From Bacillus siamensis KCTC 13613 (GTDB lineage: Bacteria; Bacillota; Bacilli; Bacillales; Bacillaceae): a DNA stretch of 64,000 bases. Positions 36,757 to 45,492 of this stretch are shown here, piece by piece; position 1 is the stretch's first letter, and each line of letters begins with the position of its first letter. The stretch is taken from assembly GCF_000262045.1 (NCBI RefSeq), contig NZ_AJVF01000041.1, forward strand, positions 496,001-560,000, in the 5' to 3' direction. Made by a program: the position numbers and the translations under genes. Under the pieces are notes generated by a model. The model did no database searches and had not been told where the DNA came from. It saw nothing but the letters and a program-made list of their open reading frames with translations.

Positions 36757-37287
36757 ATGACCAGCGAAAAACATTCAGAACAGGAAGAAAAAAAGAAGCA
36801 GGGTGATGATCAGCAGCCTGTTTCATTTACCGGCAGAATTTGCGGTATCGGATTTGCCGGCGGTGTATTTTGGAGTTTGATCGGCTATCTCGGATATATC
36901 TTTCATTTTTCAGAGATCAGTCCCAACATGATCCTTCAGCCGTTTATGATCGGAGAATGGAAAAAACAATGGCTCGGCACGATGGTCAGCATCGTTGTCA
37001 TCGGATTCATTTCGATTGCCGGGGCATTTATATATTTCGTCTGTCTGAAGCGTTTTAAAACGATGTGGCCGGGGATGGTATACGGCGTCATTTTATGGTG
37101 CGCGGTTTTTTTCTTATTCAATCCGATTTTCGAAGACGTGAAATCTGTCACTGAATTGAAATCAGATACAATCGTGACGACAATTTGCCTTTACATTCTG
37201 TATGGTTTGTTTGTCGGCTACTCGATTTCTTTCAACTACAATGAGCTTACGTCAGACAAGCTTGCAAGGGCGCTCGGCAACAAGTGA
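36757..37287 (+). CDS. yqhR: YqhR, membrane protein
   Basis: 176 aa with a charged, glutamine-rich N-terminal tail (about 25 residues) and four to five membrane helices. The second of two adjacent ATGs is six bases after ggaggt and gives MTSEKHSEQEEKK; upstream in-frame starts precede that signal. It matches YqhR of B. subtilis, a sporulation-associated gene of unknown function. Followed by a hairpin terminator that isolates it from papA. Confidence 0.82.
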   Translation: MTSEKHSEQEEKKKQGDDQQPVSFTGRICGIGFAGGVFWSLIGYLGYIFHFSEISPNMILQPFMIGEWKKQWLGTMVSIVVIGFISIAGAFIYFVCLKRFKTMWPGMVYGVILWCAVFFLFNPIFEDVKSVTELKSDTIVTTICLYILYGLFVGYSISFNYNELTSDKLARALGNK

Positions 37288-37316
37288 ATAAGTGTATAAT
37301 CCCTGTCCGGTATGGT

Positions 37317-37346
37317 AAAATGTTCACGAGAAGTGAACATTTTTTA
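37317..37346 (+). terminator. Terminator of yqhR
   Basis: AAAATGTTCAC–GAGA–GTGAACATTTTTT: perfect stem and T-run. Confidence 0.85.
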
Positions 37347-37418
37347 TGCTGAAAACCGGATGGGGATGCTCCCGCGGTGTCAGGCGGCAGTCAAGAATCG
37401 GCGAGGAGGAGAAAAGGA

Positions 37419-38480
37419 ATGAAACTTGAGAAATTGCGAAATCTGTTCGGTCAGCTGGATATAGACGGAATGTTGGTGACAAGCTCCGCCAATCTGCAGT
37501 ATATGACGGGATTTACGGGTTCGTCAGGTCTTGCGGTCATATCGAAAGAACGCGCGGCATTTATCACGGATTTCCGTTACACCGAGCAGGCGAAGGCGCA
37601 AGTGAAGGGCTTTGATATTATCGAGCACGGCGGAAGCTTAATCCAAACCGCTGCGGATACGATTCTTGAGTACGGCATTAAAAAACTCGGCTTTGAACAA
37701 AACAGCATGACGTACGGAACATATGCATCCTACCAAGCGGTGCTGCAGGAAGCGGAGATGGTTCCCGTCGCGGATTCCGTTGAAAAGTTGCGCTTGATTA
37801 AGTCAAGTGAAGAGATTAAGATATTAGAGGAAGCTGCGAAGATTGCGGATGATGCGTTTGAACATATTCTGACGTTTATCAAACCGGGCATCTCAGAGAT
37901 TTCAGTTGCGAATGAGCTTGAATTTTATATGAGACGTCAGGGAGCAGACGGTTCTTCCTTTGATATGATCGTCGCCTCGGGAGTGAGATCCAGCCTTCCG
38001 CACGGAGTGGCAAGCGGCAAATTGATTGAAAAGGGAGACTTGGTCACGCTCGATTTCGGCGCGTATTATAAAGGCTATTGTTCTGATATCACACGCACCG
38101 TCGCGGTCGGAGAGCCAAGTGATAAACTGAAAGAAATTTATCAGGTCGTATACGATGCCCAGGCGCTTGGCGTTTTGCATATTAAACCCGGCATGACGGG
38201 AAAAGAAGCGGATGCCCTGACGAGGGATCACATCACCGCGAAAGGCTACGGACAGTATTTCGGCCATTCAACAGGACACGGATTCGGAATGGAGGTCCAT
38301 GAATCACCGGGGCTGTCTTTCAGGTCATCGGCCGTTCTTGAGCCGGGCATGGCGGTAACGGTTGAGCCGGGCATATACATACCGGAAGTTGGGGGCGCAA
38401 GAATCGAAGATGATATCATCATCACAGAGGACGGCAACCGGACAATTACGCATTCCCCTAAAGAATTAATTATTTTGTGA
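37419..38480 (+). CDS. papA: Xaa-Pro aminopeptidase (M24B)
   Basis: 353 aa metallopeptidase that removes N-terminal residues before proline. The creatinase-like N-domain (residues 1–125) is followed by the pita-bread domain with dinuclear metal ligands visible in LDFGAYYKGYCSDITRT, GHSTGHGFGMEVHE and VEPGIYIPEVGGARIEDD. The ATG after gaggaggagaaaagga is chosen. It lies 24 bases upstream of efp, so the pair is an operon, which fits Pro-containing peptide handling alongside EF-P. Confidence 0.93.
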   Translation: MKLEKLRNLFGQLDIDGMLVTSSANLQYMTGFTGSSGLAVISKERAAFITDFRYTEQAKAQVKGFDIIEHGGSLIQTAADTILEYGIKKLGFEQNSMTYGTYASYQAVLQEAEMVPVADSVEKLRLIKSSEEIKILEEAAKIADDAFEHILTFIKPGISEISVANELEFYMRRQGADGSSFDMIVASGVRSSLPHGVASGKLIEKGDLVTLDFGAYYKGYCSDITRTVAVGEPSDKLKEIYQVVYDAQALGVLHIKPGMTGKEADALTRDHITAKGYGQYFGHSTGHGFGMEVHESPGLSFRSSAVLEPGMAVTVEPGIYIPEVGGARIEDDIIITEDGNRTITHSPKELIIL

Positions 38481-38504
38481 TTGGAATATAGGAGGACATC
38501 AAAC

Positions 38505-39062
38505 ATGATTTCAGTTAACGATTTTCGTACAGGATTAACGATTGAAGTAGACGGCGGCATTTGGCGCGTCGTTGACTTCCAGCACGTAAAGCCGGGAAAA
38601 GGCGCGGCATTTGTCCGTTCTAAATTGCGCAATCTGCGCACGGGCGCTATTCAGGAGAAAACATTCCGTGCTGGTGAAAAAGTGGCGAAAGCGCAAATCG
38701 AAACAAAAACGATGCAGTATCTTTATGCCAACGGAGATCAGCACGTGTTCATGGATACAAGCTCATATGAACAGCTTGAATTGAACGAAAACCAAATCGA
38801 AGAAGAATTAAAATATCTTTTGGAAAATATGTCTGTGCACATCATGATGTATCAATCTGAAACGCTCGGTATTGAACTGCCGAACACAGTTGAACTGAAA
38901 GTTGTTGAAACAGAGCCGGGAATTAAAGGCGACACGGCGTCAGGCGGCACAAAACCTGCCAAAACGGAAACAGGTCTTGTCGTAAACGTACCGTTCTTCG
39001 TGAACGAAGGCGATACGCTTGTTGTAAATACATCAGACGGCTCTTACGTGTCAAGAGCATAG
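38505..39062 (+). CDS. efp: Elongation factor P
   Basis: 185 aa three-domain translation factor that relieves ribosome stalling at polyproline stretches. The N-terminal KOW-like domain carries the tip loop [10 protein letters not shown], with Lys32 at the site that is modified with 5-aminopentanol in B. subtilis. An aggagg precedes the ATG. Second gene of papA–efp, followed by a terminator. Confidence 0.96.
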   Translation: MISVNDFRTGLTIEVDGGIWRVVDFQHVKPGKGAAFVRSKLRNLRTGAIQEKTFRAGEKVAKAQIETKTMQYLYANGDQHVFMDTSSYEQLELNENQIEEELKYLLENMSVHIMMYQSETLGIELPNTVELKVVETEPGIKGDTASGGTKPAKTETGLVVNVPFFVNEGDTLVVNTSDGSYVSRA

Positions 39063-39073
39063 TCAAAGACACA

Positions 39074-39110
39074 CGAAGTCTGCTCCTTTTACGGGGCAGG
39101 CTTTTTTTTG
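39074..39110 (+). terminator. Terminator of papA–efp
   Basis: AAGTCTGCTCC / GGGGCAGGCTT stem followed by eight Ts. Confidence 0.8.
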
Positions 39111-39210
39111 CGTTCTGAAACAGAATCTTTCTTCTATATGAAAATAGTGAGACTACTTCCGTCAGCTAGAGCATATAGTGTAACAAAATGCTTGAAGTTG
39201 GGGGATTGCA

Positions 39211-39492
39211 ATGAAATTTTTGTTTGGTTCAATCAATTCTACTGTTTTAACGATGGCCGGTTTACGAGTTTTGTCCTCTCTCATTGAATTATCGGCGGCC
39301 ATTATCATGCTTGTTACAAACGACATCAGAAAAGCGGTTGTGGTGAATAGTATTTTGGCAATCGTCGGCCCGCTGATCTTTATCATCACGATGACGATCG
39401 GCATTTATCAGATTGCCGGACAGCTTTCATATGCAAAATTGATTTTGATTTTCGCGGGGGTTGTGCTGATTCTAGCCGGTGTTCACAAATAG
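39211..39492 (+). CDS. yqhV: YqhV, small membrane protein
   Basis: 93 aa with three hydrophobic helices. It stands alone just upstream of spoIIIAA, as in B. subtilis, and is likely sporulation-expressed: a CATATAGT, which fits a SigE/SigK-type -10, lies about 45 bases before the ATG. A tgggggattgca precedes the start. Function unknown. Confidence 0.8.
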   Translation: MKFLFGSINSTVLTMAGLRVLSSLIELSAAIIMLVTNDIRKAVVVNSILAIVGPLIFIITMTIGIYQIAGQLSYAKLILIFAGVVLILAGVHK

Positions 39493-39502
39493 GGGTTCGG
39501 GT

Positions 39503-39531
39503 GTCATAAAGTCTGTCCCGGATCATACATT
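39503..39531 (+). promoter_or_regulatory. SigE-type promoter of the spoIIIA operon
   Basis: GTCATAAA, 13 bases, CATACATT: a close match to the mother-cell SigE consensus (-10 CATACANT), located about 38 bases before spoIIIAA. This agrees with the known SigE control of spoIIIA. Confidence 0.75.
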
Positions 39532-39568
39532 TTAAAGAAGCCAATCGGTAAAAAAGGAGGAGACTCTA

Positions 39569-40492
39569 TTGAATGAAATTACAGAGGTTCTCCCTGAATT
39601 ATTGAGACATGCCATCTCCGCCGTGTCTGAAGAAGCGTGGCGGGATGCAGAGGAAATCAGAATCCGCGTCGGCAGGCCGGTTGAACTGATCCGAAAAGGA
39701 CAACCTTTGTTTTTGTCATATATCTGTACGGCCGGCGACGCACAGCTGATCCTCAGCCGGCTCAGCAATTACAGCATGTACACGCTGGAAGAAGAGCTGA
39801 AAAAAGGATATATCACAATCAGAGGAGGCCACCGTGTGGGGCTCGCCGGAAGAGTCATCGTCGAAAACGGAGCCGTCAAAGGACTCCGGGATATTACTTC
39901 CTTTAATATTCGAATCGCCCGGGAGAAGCTTGGCATCGCAGAACCGCTCATCCCTTTCTTATGGAAAGAAAACTGGCTGAATACGCTGATCATCGGCCCT
40001 CCGCAAACAGGGAAAACGACTTTGCTTCGTGATTTGGCCCGGCTTTCAAGCACCGGATCGAAACGCATTCCAGCGAAAAAGACCGCTATCGTAGATGAAC
40101 GCTCAGAAATTGCCGGCTGCCTGCGGGGCATTCCCCAGCACAGTTTCGGCCGCAGAATGGATGTTCTTGACGCCTGTCCGAAAGCGGAAGGGCTGATGAT
40201 GATGATCCGCTCTATGAGTCCCGATGTCATGATCGCAGATGAGATCGGGAGAATGGAAGACTCAAAAGCACTGATGGAGGCACTCCATGCAGGCGTAACC
40301 GTTATCGTATCCGCGCACGGATGGAATATGAAAGACTTGATCAAGAGGCCGTCGCTGAAAATGCTTTGGGAGGAAAAAGTGTTTGACCGGTATGTTGAGC
40401 TGTCACGACGCCGCGGTCCGGGAACGATCAGCAGGATGTACGGAAAGGACGGAGAACCGGTTCCGCATGCTGAAAGCGTGATGACATGCTGA
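39569..40492 (+). CDS. spoIIIAA: SpoIIIAA, secretion-type ATPase of the feeding-tube complex
   Basis: 307 aa ATPase related to type II/IV secretion motors, powering the SpoIIIA–SpoIIQ channel between mother cell and forespore. Walker A is GPPQTGKTT near residue 147 and Walker B lies in DVMIADEIGRMED. The TTG start follows aaaaaggaggag. Overlaps spoIIIAB by seven bases. Confidence 0.95.
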   Translation: MNEITEVLPELLRHAISAVSEEAWRDAEEIRIRVGRPVELIRKGQPLFLSYICTAGDAQLILSRLSNYSMYTLEEELKKGYITIRGGHRVGLAGRVIVENGAVKGLRDITSFNIRIAREKLGIAEPLIPFLWKENWLNTLIIGPPQTGKTTLLRDLARLSSTGSKRIPAKKTAIVDERSEIAGCLRGIPQHSFGRRMDVLDACPKAEGLMMMIRSMSPDVMIADEIGRMEDSKALMEALHAGVTVIVSAHGWNMKDLIKRPSLKMLWEEKVFDRYVELSRRRGPGTISRMYGKDGEPVPHAESVMTC

Positions 40493-41001
40493 AGCTTTTG
40501 GGTGCCGTGTTCATTCTGACGGCGACGACATGGACGGGATTTGAGATCGCCAAAATCTATATTGAAAGGCCGAGACAGATCCGTCAGCTGCGAGCGGCGC
40601 TGCAATCGCTTGAAGCGGAAATTATGTTCGGGCATACGCCGCTGCACATTGCTTCGGGACAAATCGCCGCACAGCTTTCCAAGCCTGTATCGTCATTGTT
40701 TCAAGCTTTCAGCAGGAGGCTTGAGCAGGGAAGCGATTCCGCCAAAACAGCCTGGGAACAGAGCTTGAAACATAACTGGCCCTCCATGGCGATGAAAAAA
40801 AGCGAATACGATGTGCTGAAGCAATTCGGAGAGACGCTCGGGCTCCATGACCGCGTTTCACAGCAGAAACATATCAAGCTTGCGCTTACACATTTGGAAG
40901 CGGCGGAAGCGGATGCCGGACGGGCGCAGGCGAAAAATGAAAAAATGGTGAAAAGTTTAGGGTTTTTAGCCGGACTGTTACTCATTCTTCTATTGATGTA
41001 A
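40486..41001 (+). CDS. spoIIIAB: SpoIIIAB, channel membrane component
   Basis: 171 aa with N-terminal (residues 2–18) and C-terminal hydrophobic helices enclosing a helical domain, the GspF-like architecture reported for SpoIIIAB. Starts inside the spoIIIAA end. Part of the mother-cell platform of the SpoIIIA complex. Confidence 0.94.
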   Translation: MLKLLGAVFILTATTWTGFEIAKIYIERPRQIRQLRAALQSLEAEIMFGHTPLHIASGQIAAQLSKPVSSLFQAFSRRLEQGSDSAKTAWEQSLKHNWPSMAMKKSEYDVLKQFGETLGLHDRVSQQKHIKLALTHLEAAEADAGRAQAKNEKMVKSLGFLAGLLLILLLM

Positions 41002-41023
41002 ACATGAGGGGAGCAAACATAAA

Positions 41024-41230
41024 ATGGGAGTCGACGTAAATGTCATTTTTCAAATCGCCGGAGTCGGTATCGTGGTTGCGTTTCTGCACACCATACTTGA
41101 TCAAATGGGAAAAAAAGAATACGCCCAATGGGTGACGCTGCTTGGCTTTATCTATATTTTATTTATGGTGGCGACGATTGTCGATGACCTGTTCAAAAAG
41201 ATCAAAGCTGTGTTTCTATTCCAAGGATAG
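41024..41230 (+). CDS. spoIIIAC: SpoIIIAC, small channel membrane protein
   Basis: 68 aa with two membrane helices separated by a short polar turn (LDQMGKKEYAQW). Preceded by gagggga. It belongs with SpoIIIAD, AE in the integral membrane platform and appears almost identical to B. subtilis. Confidence 0.93.
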   Translation: MGVDVNVIFQIAGVGIVVAFLHTILDQMGKKEYAQWVTLLGFIYILFMVATIVDDLFKKIKAVFLFQG

Positions 41231-41242
41231 GGGGGCTTACAG

Positions 41243-41632
41243 ATTGAGATTGTTCAAATTGTAGGTTTAGGCCTGATCGCCACGTTTCTCTCCCTGATCG
41301 TAAAAGAACAGAAACCGACTTTCGCGTTTATGATTGTCGTCTTCAGCGGCTGCGTGATCTTTCTTTATCTCGTCGACCAGATTTACGACATTATCAGAAT
41401 GATAGAAAAAATAGCCGTCAATGCAAATGTCAATATGGTCTATGTGGAAACCATTTTAAAAATTATCGGCATCGCCTACATCGCTGAATTCGGAGCACAG
41501 CTGACAAAAGATGCGGGCCAGGGAGCGATTGCTTCGAAAATAGAGCTGGCCGGGAAGATTTTGATCCTCGTGATGGCCGTGCCGATACTGACCGTTATTA
41601 TTGAAACGATTCTCGGACTTATTCCTTCTTAA
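41243..41632 (+). CDS. spoIIIAD: SpoIIIAD, channel membrane protein, apparent AUU start
   Basis: About 129 aa with helices at residues 2–18, 28–47 and 100–125; the conserved block NANVNMVYVETILKIIGIAY is present. Homology begins at EIVQIVGLGL, but between the in-frame TAG at 41228 and the first ATG at 41330 there is no ATG, GTG or TTG. An ATT seven bases after aggggggc is the best start. The ATG at 41330 would drop the first membrane helix and about 29 conserved residues. Confidence 0.88.
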   Translation: MEIVQIVGLGLIATFLSLIVKEQKPTFAFMIVVFSGCVIFLYLVDQIYDIIRMIEKIAVNANVNMVYVETILKIIGIAYIAEFGAQLTKDAGQGAIASKIELAGKILILVMAVPILTVIIETILGLIPS

Positions 41633-41658
41633 TCATAAAGGGAAAGGGGGCGCAAAAA

Positions 41659-42870
41659 ATGAAGCGCTTTCGGTGGGCGGGGGCTTTTTTGTTCATCCTC
41701 CTCTTAATTTTTCAGACTGAATGTGTACAAGCTGCCGGAACAGACGGTGCGGCGCAGGAAACCGCAGTTCACCAAGAAACGGCTAATGAAGTGGCGAAAA
41801 AGCAGGCCGAAGCGCTGAAAACAGAAGGCATCGGAAAGTTCTGGGACGACATTATGACAGAATACGGCGGCCTTCTGCCGGAAAGCCAAAAGGGAAGCAT
41901 CATCGACTTTATTAACGGAGAAAAAACGTTCTCGCCTGAGGCGTGGCTGAAGGCCTTATTTTCCTATCTGTTTCATGAAGTGCTCGCAAACGGAAAACTT
42001 CTGGGAACTTTGATCCTTCTCACCATTTTTTGCGTCATTCTGCAGCTGCTGCAAAATGCGTTCCAACAGAGCACCGTCAGCAAAGTGGCTTATGCGATTG
42101 TTTATATGGTACTGATTATTCTCGCTTTAAACAGCTTTCATGTTGCCGTCAATTATGCCAGTGAAGCGATTCAGACGATGACAAGCTTCATTCTCGCACT
42201 GATCCCGCTTTTGCTCGCGCTTTTGGCATCTTCCGGGGGAGCCGTTTCCGCTGCCTTTTTTCACCCCGTTATTTTATTTCTGATGAATACGAGCGGCCTG
42301 CTCATTCAAAATATCGTCATGCCGCTTATTTTCCTGTCAGCGATTTTAAGCATCGTCAGCACGATGACAGATCAATATAAAGTCACACAGCTTGCCAATC
42401 TCCTCAGAAATATCGCGATCGGCGCGCTTGCCGTATTCCTCACCGTGTTTCTCGGTGTCATCTCCGTCCAGGGGGCTTCGGCTGCCGTGACAGACGGGAT
42501 CACCCTCAGGACTGCAAAATTTATAACGGGCAATTTTATTCCCGTGCTCGGCCGGATGTTTACGGATGCGACCGATACGGTCATCAGCGCCTCACTCTTA
42601 TTAAAAAACACTGTGGGAATACTCGGTGTCGGAATTTTGATCTGCATCTCCGCATTTCCGGCGATCAAAGTGCTTTCTCTCGCTTTTATTTATAAGCTCG
42701 CGGCCGCCATTCTGCAGCCGCTCGGAGGCGGGCACGTCATTACGTGTCTCGGCGTCATCAGCAGAAGCGTGCTCTATATTTTCGCGGCGCTCGCCATTGT
42801 CTCTCTCATGTTTTTCCTCAGCATCACAGTCATTATTACAGCAGGCAATCTCACCATGATGATGAAATAA
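41659..42870 (+). CDS. spoIIIAE: SpoIIIAE, polytopic channel component
   Basis: 403 aa. An N-terminal signal sequence (to about residue 25, VQAAG) is followed by an extracytoplasmic domain and then eight or so membrane helices. Largest membrane part of the SpoIIIA complex. A gaaaggggg precedes the ATG; AF follows 16 bases after its stop. Confidence 0.94.
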   Translation: MKRFRWAGAFLFILLLIFQTECVQAAGTDGAAQETAVHQETANEVAKKQAEALKTEGIGKFWDDIMTEYGGLLPESQKGSIIDFINGEKTFSPEAWLKALFSYLFHEVLANGKLLGTLILLTIFCVILQLLQNAFQQSTVSKVAYAIVYMVLIILALNSFHVAVNYASEAIQTMTSFILALIPLLLALLASSGGAVSAAFFHPVILFLMNTSGLLIQNIVMPLIFLSAILSIVSTMTDQYKVTQLANLLRNIAIGALAVFLTVFLGVISVQGASAAVTDGITLRTAKFITGNFIPVLGRMFTDATDTVISASLLLKNTVGILGVGILICISAFPAIKVLSLAFIYKLAAAILQPLGGGHVITCLGVISRSVLYIFAALAIVSLMFFLSITVIITAGNLTMMMK

Positions 42871-42886
42871 AGGAGGCCCATTGGAT

Positions 42887-43507
42887 ATGAGCTTTTTAAC
42901 AGAATGGCTGACAAGCATTATTTTGTTTATCTTATTTGCCATCGTCATCGACATGCTGCTGCCCAGCTCCAGTATGCAAAAATACGCAAAGATGGTTGTC
43001 AGCCTGCTGTTAATCATTGTCATGCTCAACCCGATATTCAAACTTTTCAAAACAGACCCGGAGATCATCTTCGATTATTTGACAAAACAAGAGCAATCTC
43101 AATCCGCGGACATAAAAAATCAAATCAAATCAGAAAAAAAAGAAATACAAGCATCAAACCGCGCATATGTTTTAGAAGAAATGGCTGTCCAACTAAAAAA
43201 GAAAGCGGAGGAGATGTTCAGTCATGACGAATACAAAATAGACGACATCCGCCTTACAGCGGAAGGACAGGTTCGTTCAGAAGAAGATGTAAAAACGATC
43301 AGCGTGTATATGGCCCCATCTTCTGAAAAAACCGTGCAAACCGTCGCACCGATCGACATCCGCACAGACCGCAAATACGAACCCGAAGGCGCAGCCGGCA
43401 AAAAGGAGGCTGCAAACATCAAAGAAAAACTTGCGGATATATGGGAAATCGGCAGTGAGAAAATTACGGTTTATATGGAAGGCGGGGAGAAAAACGGCCA
43501 TGAATAA
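42887..43507 (+). CDS. spoIIIAF: SpoIIIAF, ring-forming channel component
   Basis: 206 aa with two N-terminal membrane helices (residues 2–22 and 33–50) and an extracytoplasmic ring-building domain of the kind shared with AG and AH. The ATG ten bases after aggagg gives MSFLTEWL; a TTG two codons earlier is closer to the signal and remains possible. Overlaps spoIIIAG by eight bases. Confidence 0.93.
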   Translation: MSFLTEWLTSIILFILFAIVIDMLLPSSSMQKYAKMVVSLLLIIVMLNPIFKLFKTDPEIIFDYLTKQEQSQSADIKNQIKSEKKEIQASNRAYVLEEMAVQLKKKAEEMFSHDEYKIDDIRLTAEGQVRSEEDVKTISVYMAPSSEKTVQTVAPIDIRTDRKYEPEGAAGKKEAANIKEKLADIWEIGSEKITVYMEGGEKNGHE

Positions 43508-44192
43508 AAACGGACTTTGGACCATACTCAAAAAACAGCTGATGATCGGACAGGCGAAAGACGGAGAAAAACCAAAACTGACAAAATATCATTACTTTCT
43601 GTTCGTGTTTGTGCTCGGCGTATCTTTTATGCTGGTCAGCCAGATGTTCTCTTCACCGGAAAAAACCGGGAAGGGCGAAACGGCGCAGACCGTCATGTCC
43701 GGCCGTACGGACGATAAGAGCGGGCAAAAAAGCGCACCCGTTTTTAAAGCATCAAAAGACAGCAGCGCCAAAAATACGATTGATGATTACGAGAGAGACT
43801 ATGAAAACCAGCTGAAAGAGATCCTTGAAACAATTATCGGCGTGGAGGATGTATCAATAGTCGTAAACGTAGACGCCACATCTTTAAAAGTGTTTGAGAA
43901 AAATAAAACGAAAAAAGACACCACCACTGAAGAAACCGATAAAGAAGGCGGCAAAAGAAGCGTAACCGATCAAACCTCTGAAGAACAAATTGTCATGATT
44001 CGAAACGGGGATCAGGAAACCCCGGTCGTCGTTCAGACGAAAAAACCCGATATCCGCGGTGTACTCGTTGTCGCTCAAGGAGTGGACAACGTTCAAATAA
44101 AAAAAACCATCATTGATGCCGTCACAAGGGCGCTTGATGTTCCGAGCTACCGTGTAGCGGTTGCCCCTAAAAAAATCAAGGAGGATTCATAA
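43500..44192 (+). CDS. spoIIIAG: SpoIIIAG, ring-forming channel component
   Basis: 230 aa with one membrane helix (about residues 31–49), a disordered linker, and a ring-building domain interrupted by a Thr/Glu/Lys-rich insertion (about residues 140–170), the region that forms the extra beta-barrel in B. subtilis AG rings. Starts within the end of spoIIIAF after ggcggggag. Confidence 0.94.
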   Translation: MNKNGLWTILKKQLMIGQAKDGEKPKLTKYHYFLFVFVLGVSFMLVSQMFSSPEKTGKGETAQTVMSGRTDDKSGQKSAPVFKASKDSSAKNTIDDYERDYENQLKEILETIIGVEDVSIVVNVDATSLKVFEKNKTKKDTTTEETDKEGGKRSVTDQTSEEQIVMIRNGDQETPVVVQTKKPDIRGVLVVAQGVDNVQIKKTIIDAVTRALDVPSYRVAVAPKKIKEDS

Positions 44193-44195
44193 ATC

Positions 44196-44846
44196 ATGCT
44201 GAAAAAACAAACGGTTTGGCTTTTAACAATGCTCAGTCTCGTCGTGGTATTAAGTGTTTATTATATTATGTCGCCGGAAAGCAAAAATGCCGTGCAGATG
44301 AAAACCGAAAAAAGCAGCGGGGAAATCGCCACAGAAAAAACGCCGGCTCCTAAAACGGAAGAGAAGAGCGAAGGCGGCACAGAAAAAGAAGACGGAACAA
44401 AAGGAACGAAAGATTCTAAAGGCACAAAAGAGGATAAAGAAACATCAGCCGAAGCATCGGACAAAGACGGATCGGTCGCTACAGAAACAGCTGATGAAAA
44501 CTTATTTACCGCATACCGCATGGAACTTGAAGACGCGAGAAGCAAAGAAAGAGAACAGTTAAACAGCATCGTTTCAAGCGATGATGCGACAGCAAAAGAA
44601 AAAAGCGAAGCCTACGATAAAATGACGGCGCTGAGCAATGCGGAAGGGACAGAAAAACAGCTGGAAACGCTCATTAAAACGCAAGGCTACAAAGATGCGC
44701 TCGTGGATGCCGAAGGTGACAAAATCAACATTACGGTCATGTCTGACAAACATTCCAACGCAAAAGCTTCCGCCATCATTGACCTGGTGGAAAAAGAAAT
44801 CAAGAATATGAAAGACGTCGCCGTAACGTTTGAACCGACAAAATAA
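44196..44846 (+). CDS. spoIIIAH: SpoIIIAH, partner of forespore SpoIIQ
   Basis: 216 aa with an N-terminal membrane helix (residues 6–25), a low-complexity Lys/Glu/Thr/Gly linker (about residues 35–100) and a YscJ/FliF-like C-terminal domain that meets SpoIIQ in the space between the membranes. Preceded by aaggagg, last gene of spoIIIA. The linker is the part that differs most from 168. Confidence 0.94.
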   Translation: MLKKQTVWLLTMLSLVVVLSVYYIMSPESKNAVQMKTEKSSGEIATEKTPAPKTEEKSEGGTEKEDGTKGTKDSKGTKEDKETSAEASDKDGSVATETADENLFTAYRMELEDARSKEREQLNSIVSSDDATAKEKSEAYDKMTALSNAEGTEKQLETLIKTQGYKDALVDAEGDKINITVMSDKHSNAKASAIIDLVEKEIKNMKDVAVTFEPTK

Positions 44847-44858
44847 GATGCCTGAACC

Positions 44859-44884
44859 GCCCGCACCCGCTGCGGGCTTTTTTG
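44859..44884 (+). terminator. Terminator of the spoIIIA operon
   Basis: GCCCGCA / TGCGGGC hairpin with a seven-T run. Confidence 0.85.
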
Positions 44885-44998
44885 CTGTCATTTTAGATCA
44901 GTGTTGAATTTACACAACCGCTCCTGTAAGATAAACATAGTATGTACTTTTAGTAGCAACCCATAAATTTCTATTTTTTATACATAGGAGTGGAACTG

Positions 44999-45478
44999 AT
45001 GTTAAAAATCAACGAAATTCATGAACTGATAAAAAGAATCGATGAATCTTCCATTGACGAATTTGTTTACGAGATGGAAGGCGTAAGTCTGAAGCTGAAA
45101 AAAAATGAAGCGCCGGCAGTGAATATAACGGGACAAGCTCCAGCTGTTCCCGCCGCTTACGCACCTGCTCCGCAGGCTGCAAAACCGGAAGCGCGCGAAG
45201 CCGATCCTGTTCAGGAAGCGCCGAAACAAGATGAAAACCTGCACAAAATTACGTCTCCGATGGTCGGAACGTTTTATGCTTCTTCATCGCCGGAAGCCGG
45301 CCCTTACGTTAACCAAGGTTCAAAAGTGAACGAAAATACAGTGGTTTGTATCGTAGAAGCAATGAAACTCTTTAACGAGATTGAAGCGGAAGTAAAAGGA
45401 GAAATCGTTGAAGTGTTAGTTGAAAACGGCCAGCTGGTCGAATACGGACAACCTCTATTTCTTGTAAAAGCTGAGTAA
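44999..45478 (+). CDS. accB: Biotin carboxyl carrier protein AccB
   Basis: 159 aa carrier subunit of acetyl-CoA carboxylase. An N-terminal domain, an Ala/Pro-rich flexible linker (about residues 40–75) and a biotinyl domain with the modified lysine K123 in VEAMKLF. The ATG eight bases after taggag is chosen over a GTG within that signal. Fourteen bases upstream of accC in the same operon. Confidence 0.95.
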   Translation: MLKINEIHELIKRIDESSIDEFVYEMEGVSLKLKKNEAPAVNITGQAPAVPAAYAPAPQAAKPEAREADPVQEAPKQDENLHKITSPMVGTFYASSSPEAGPYVNQGSKVNENTVVCIVEAMKLFNEIEAEVKGEIVEVLVENGQLVEYGQPLFLVKAE

Positions 45479-45492
45479 GGAGACCTGCTATT

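Noticed and set aside
37360..37418. Possible remnant of the aroQ 3' end before papA
   Set aside because: The frame stays open into papA but is too short, and I could not match it to an AroQ C-terminus.
39769..40662. 297-codon open frame antisense to spoIIIAA/spoIIIAB
   Set aside because: Low-complexity composition typical of a shadow frame, no ribosome binding site, and lies opposite clearly functional genes.
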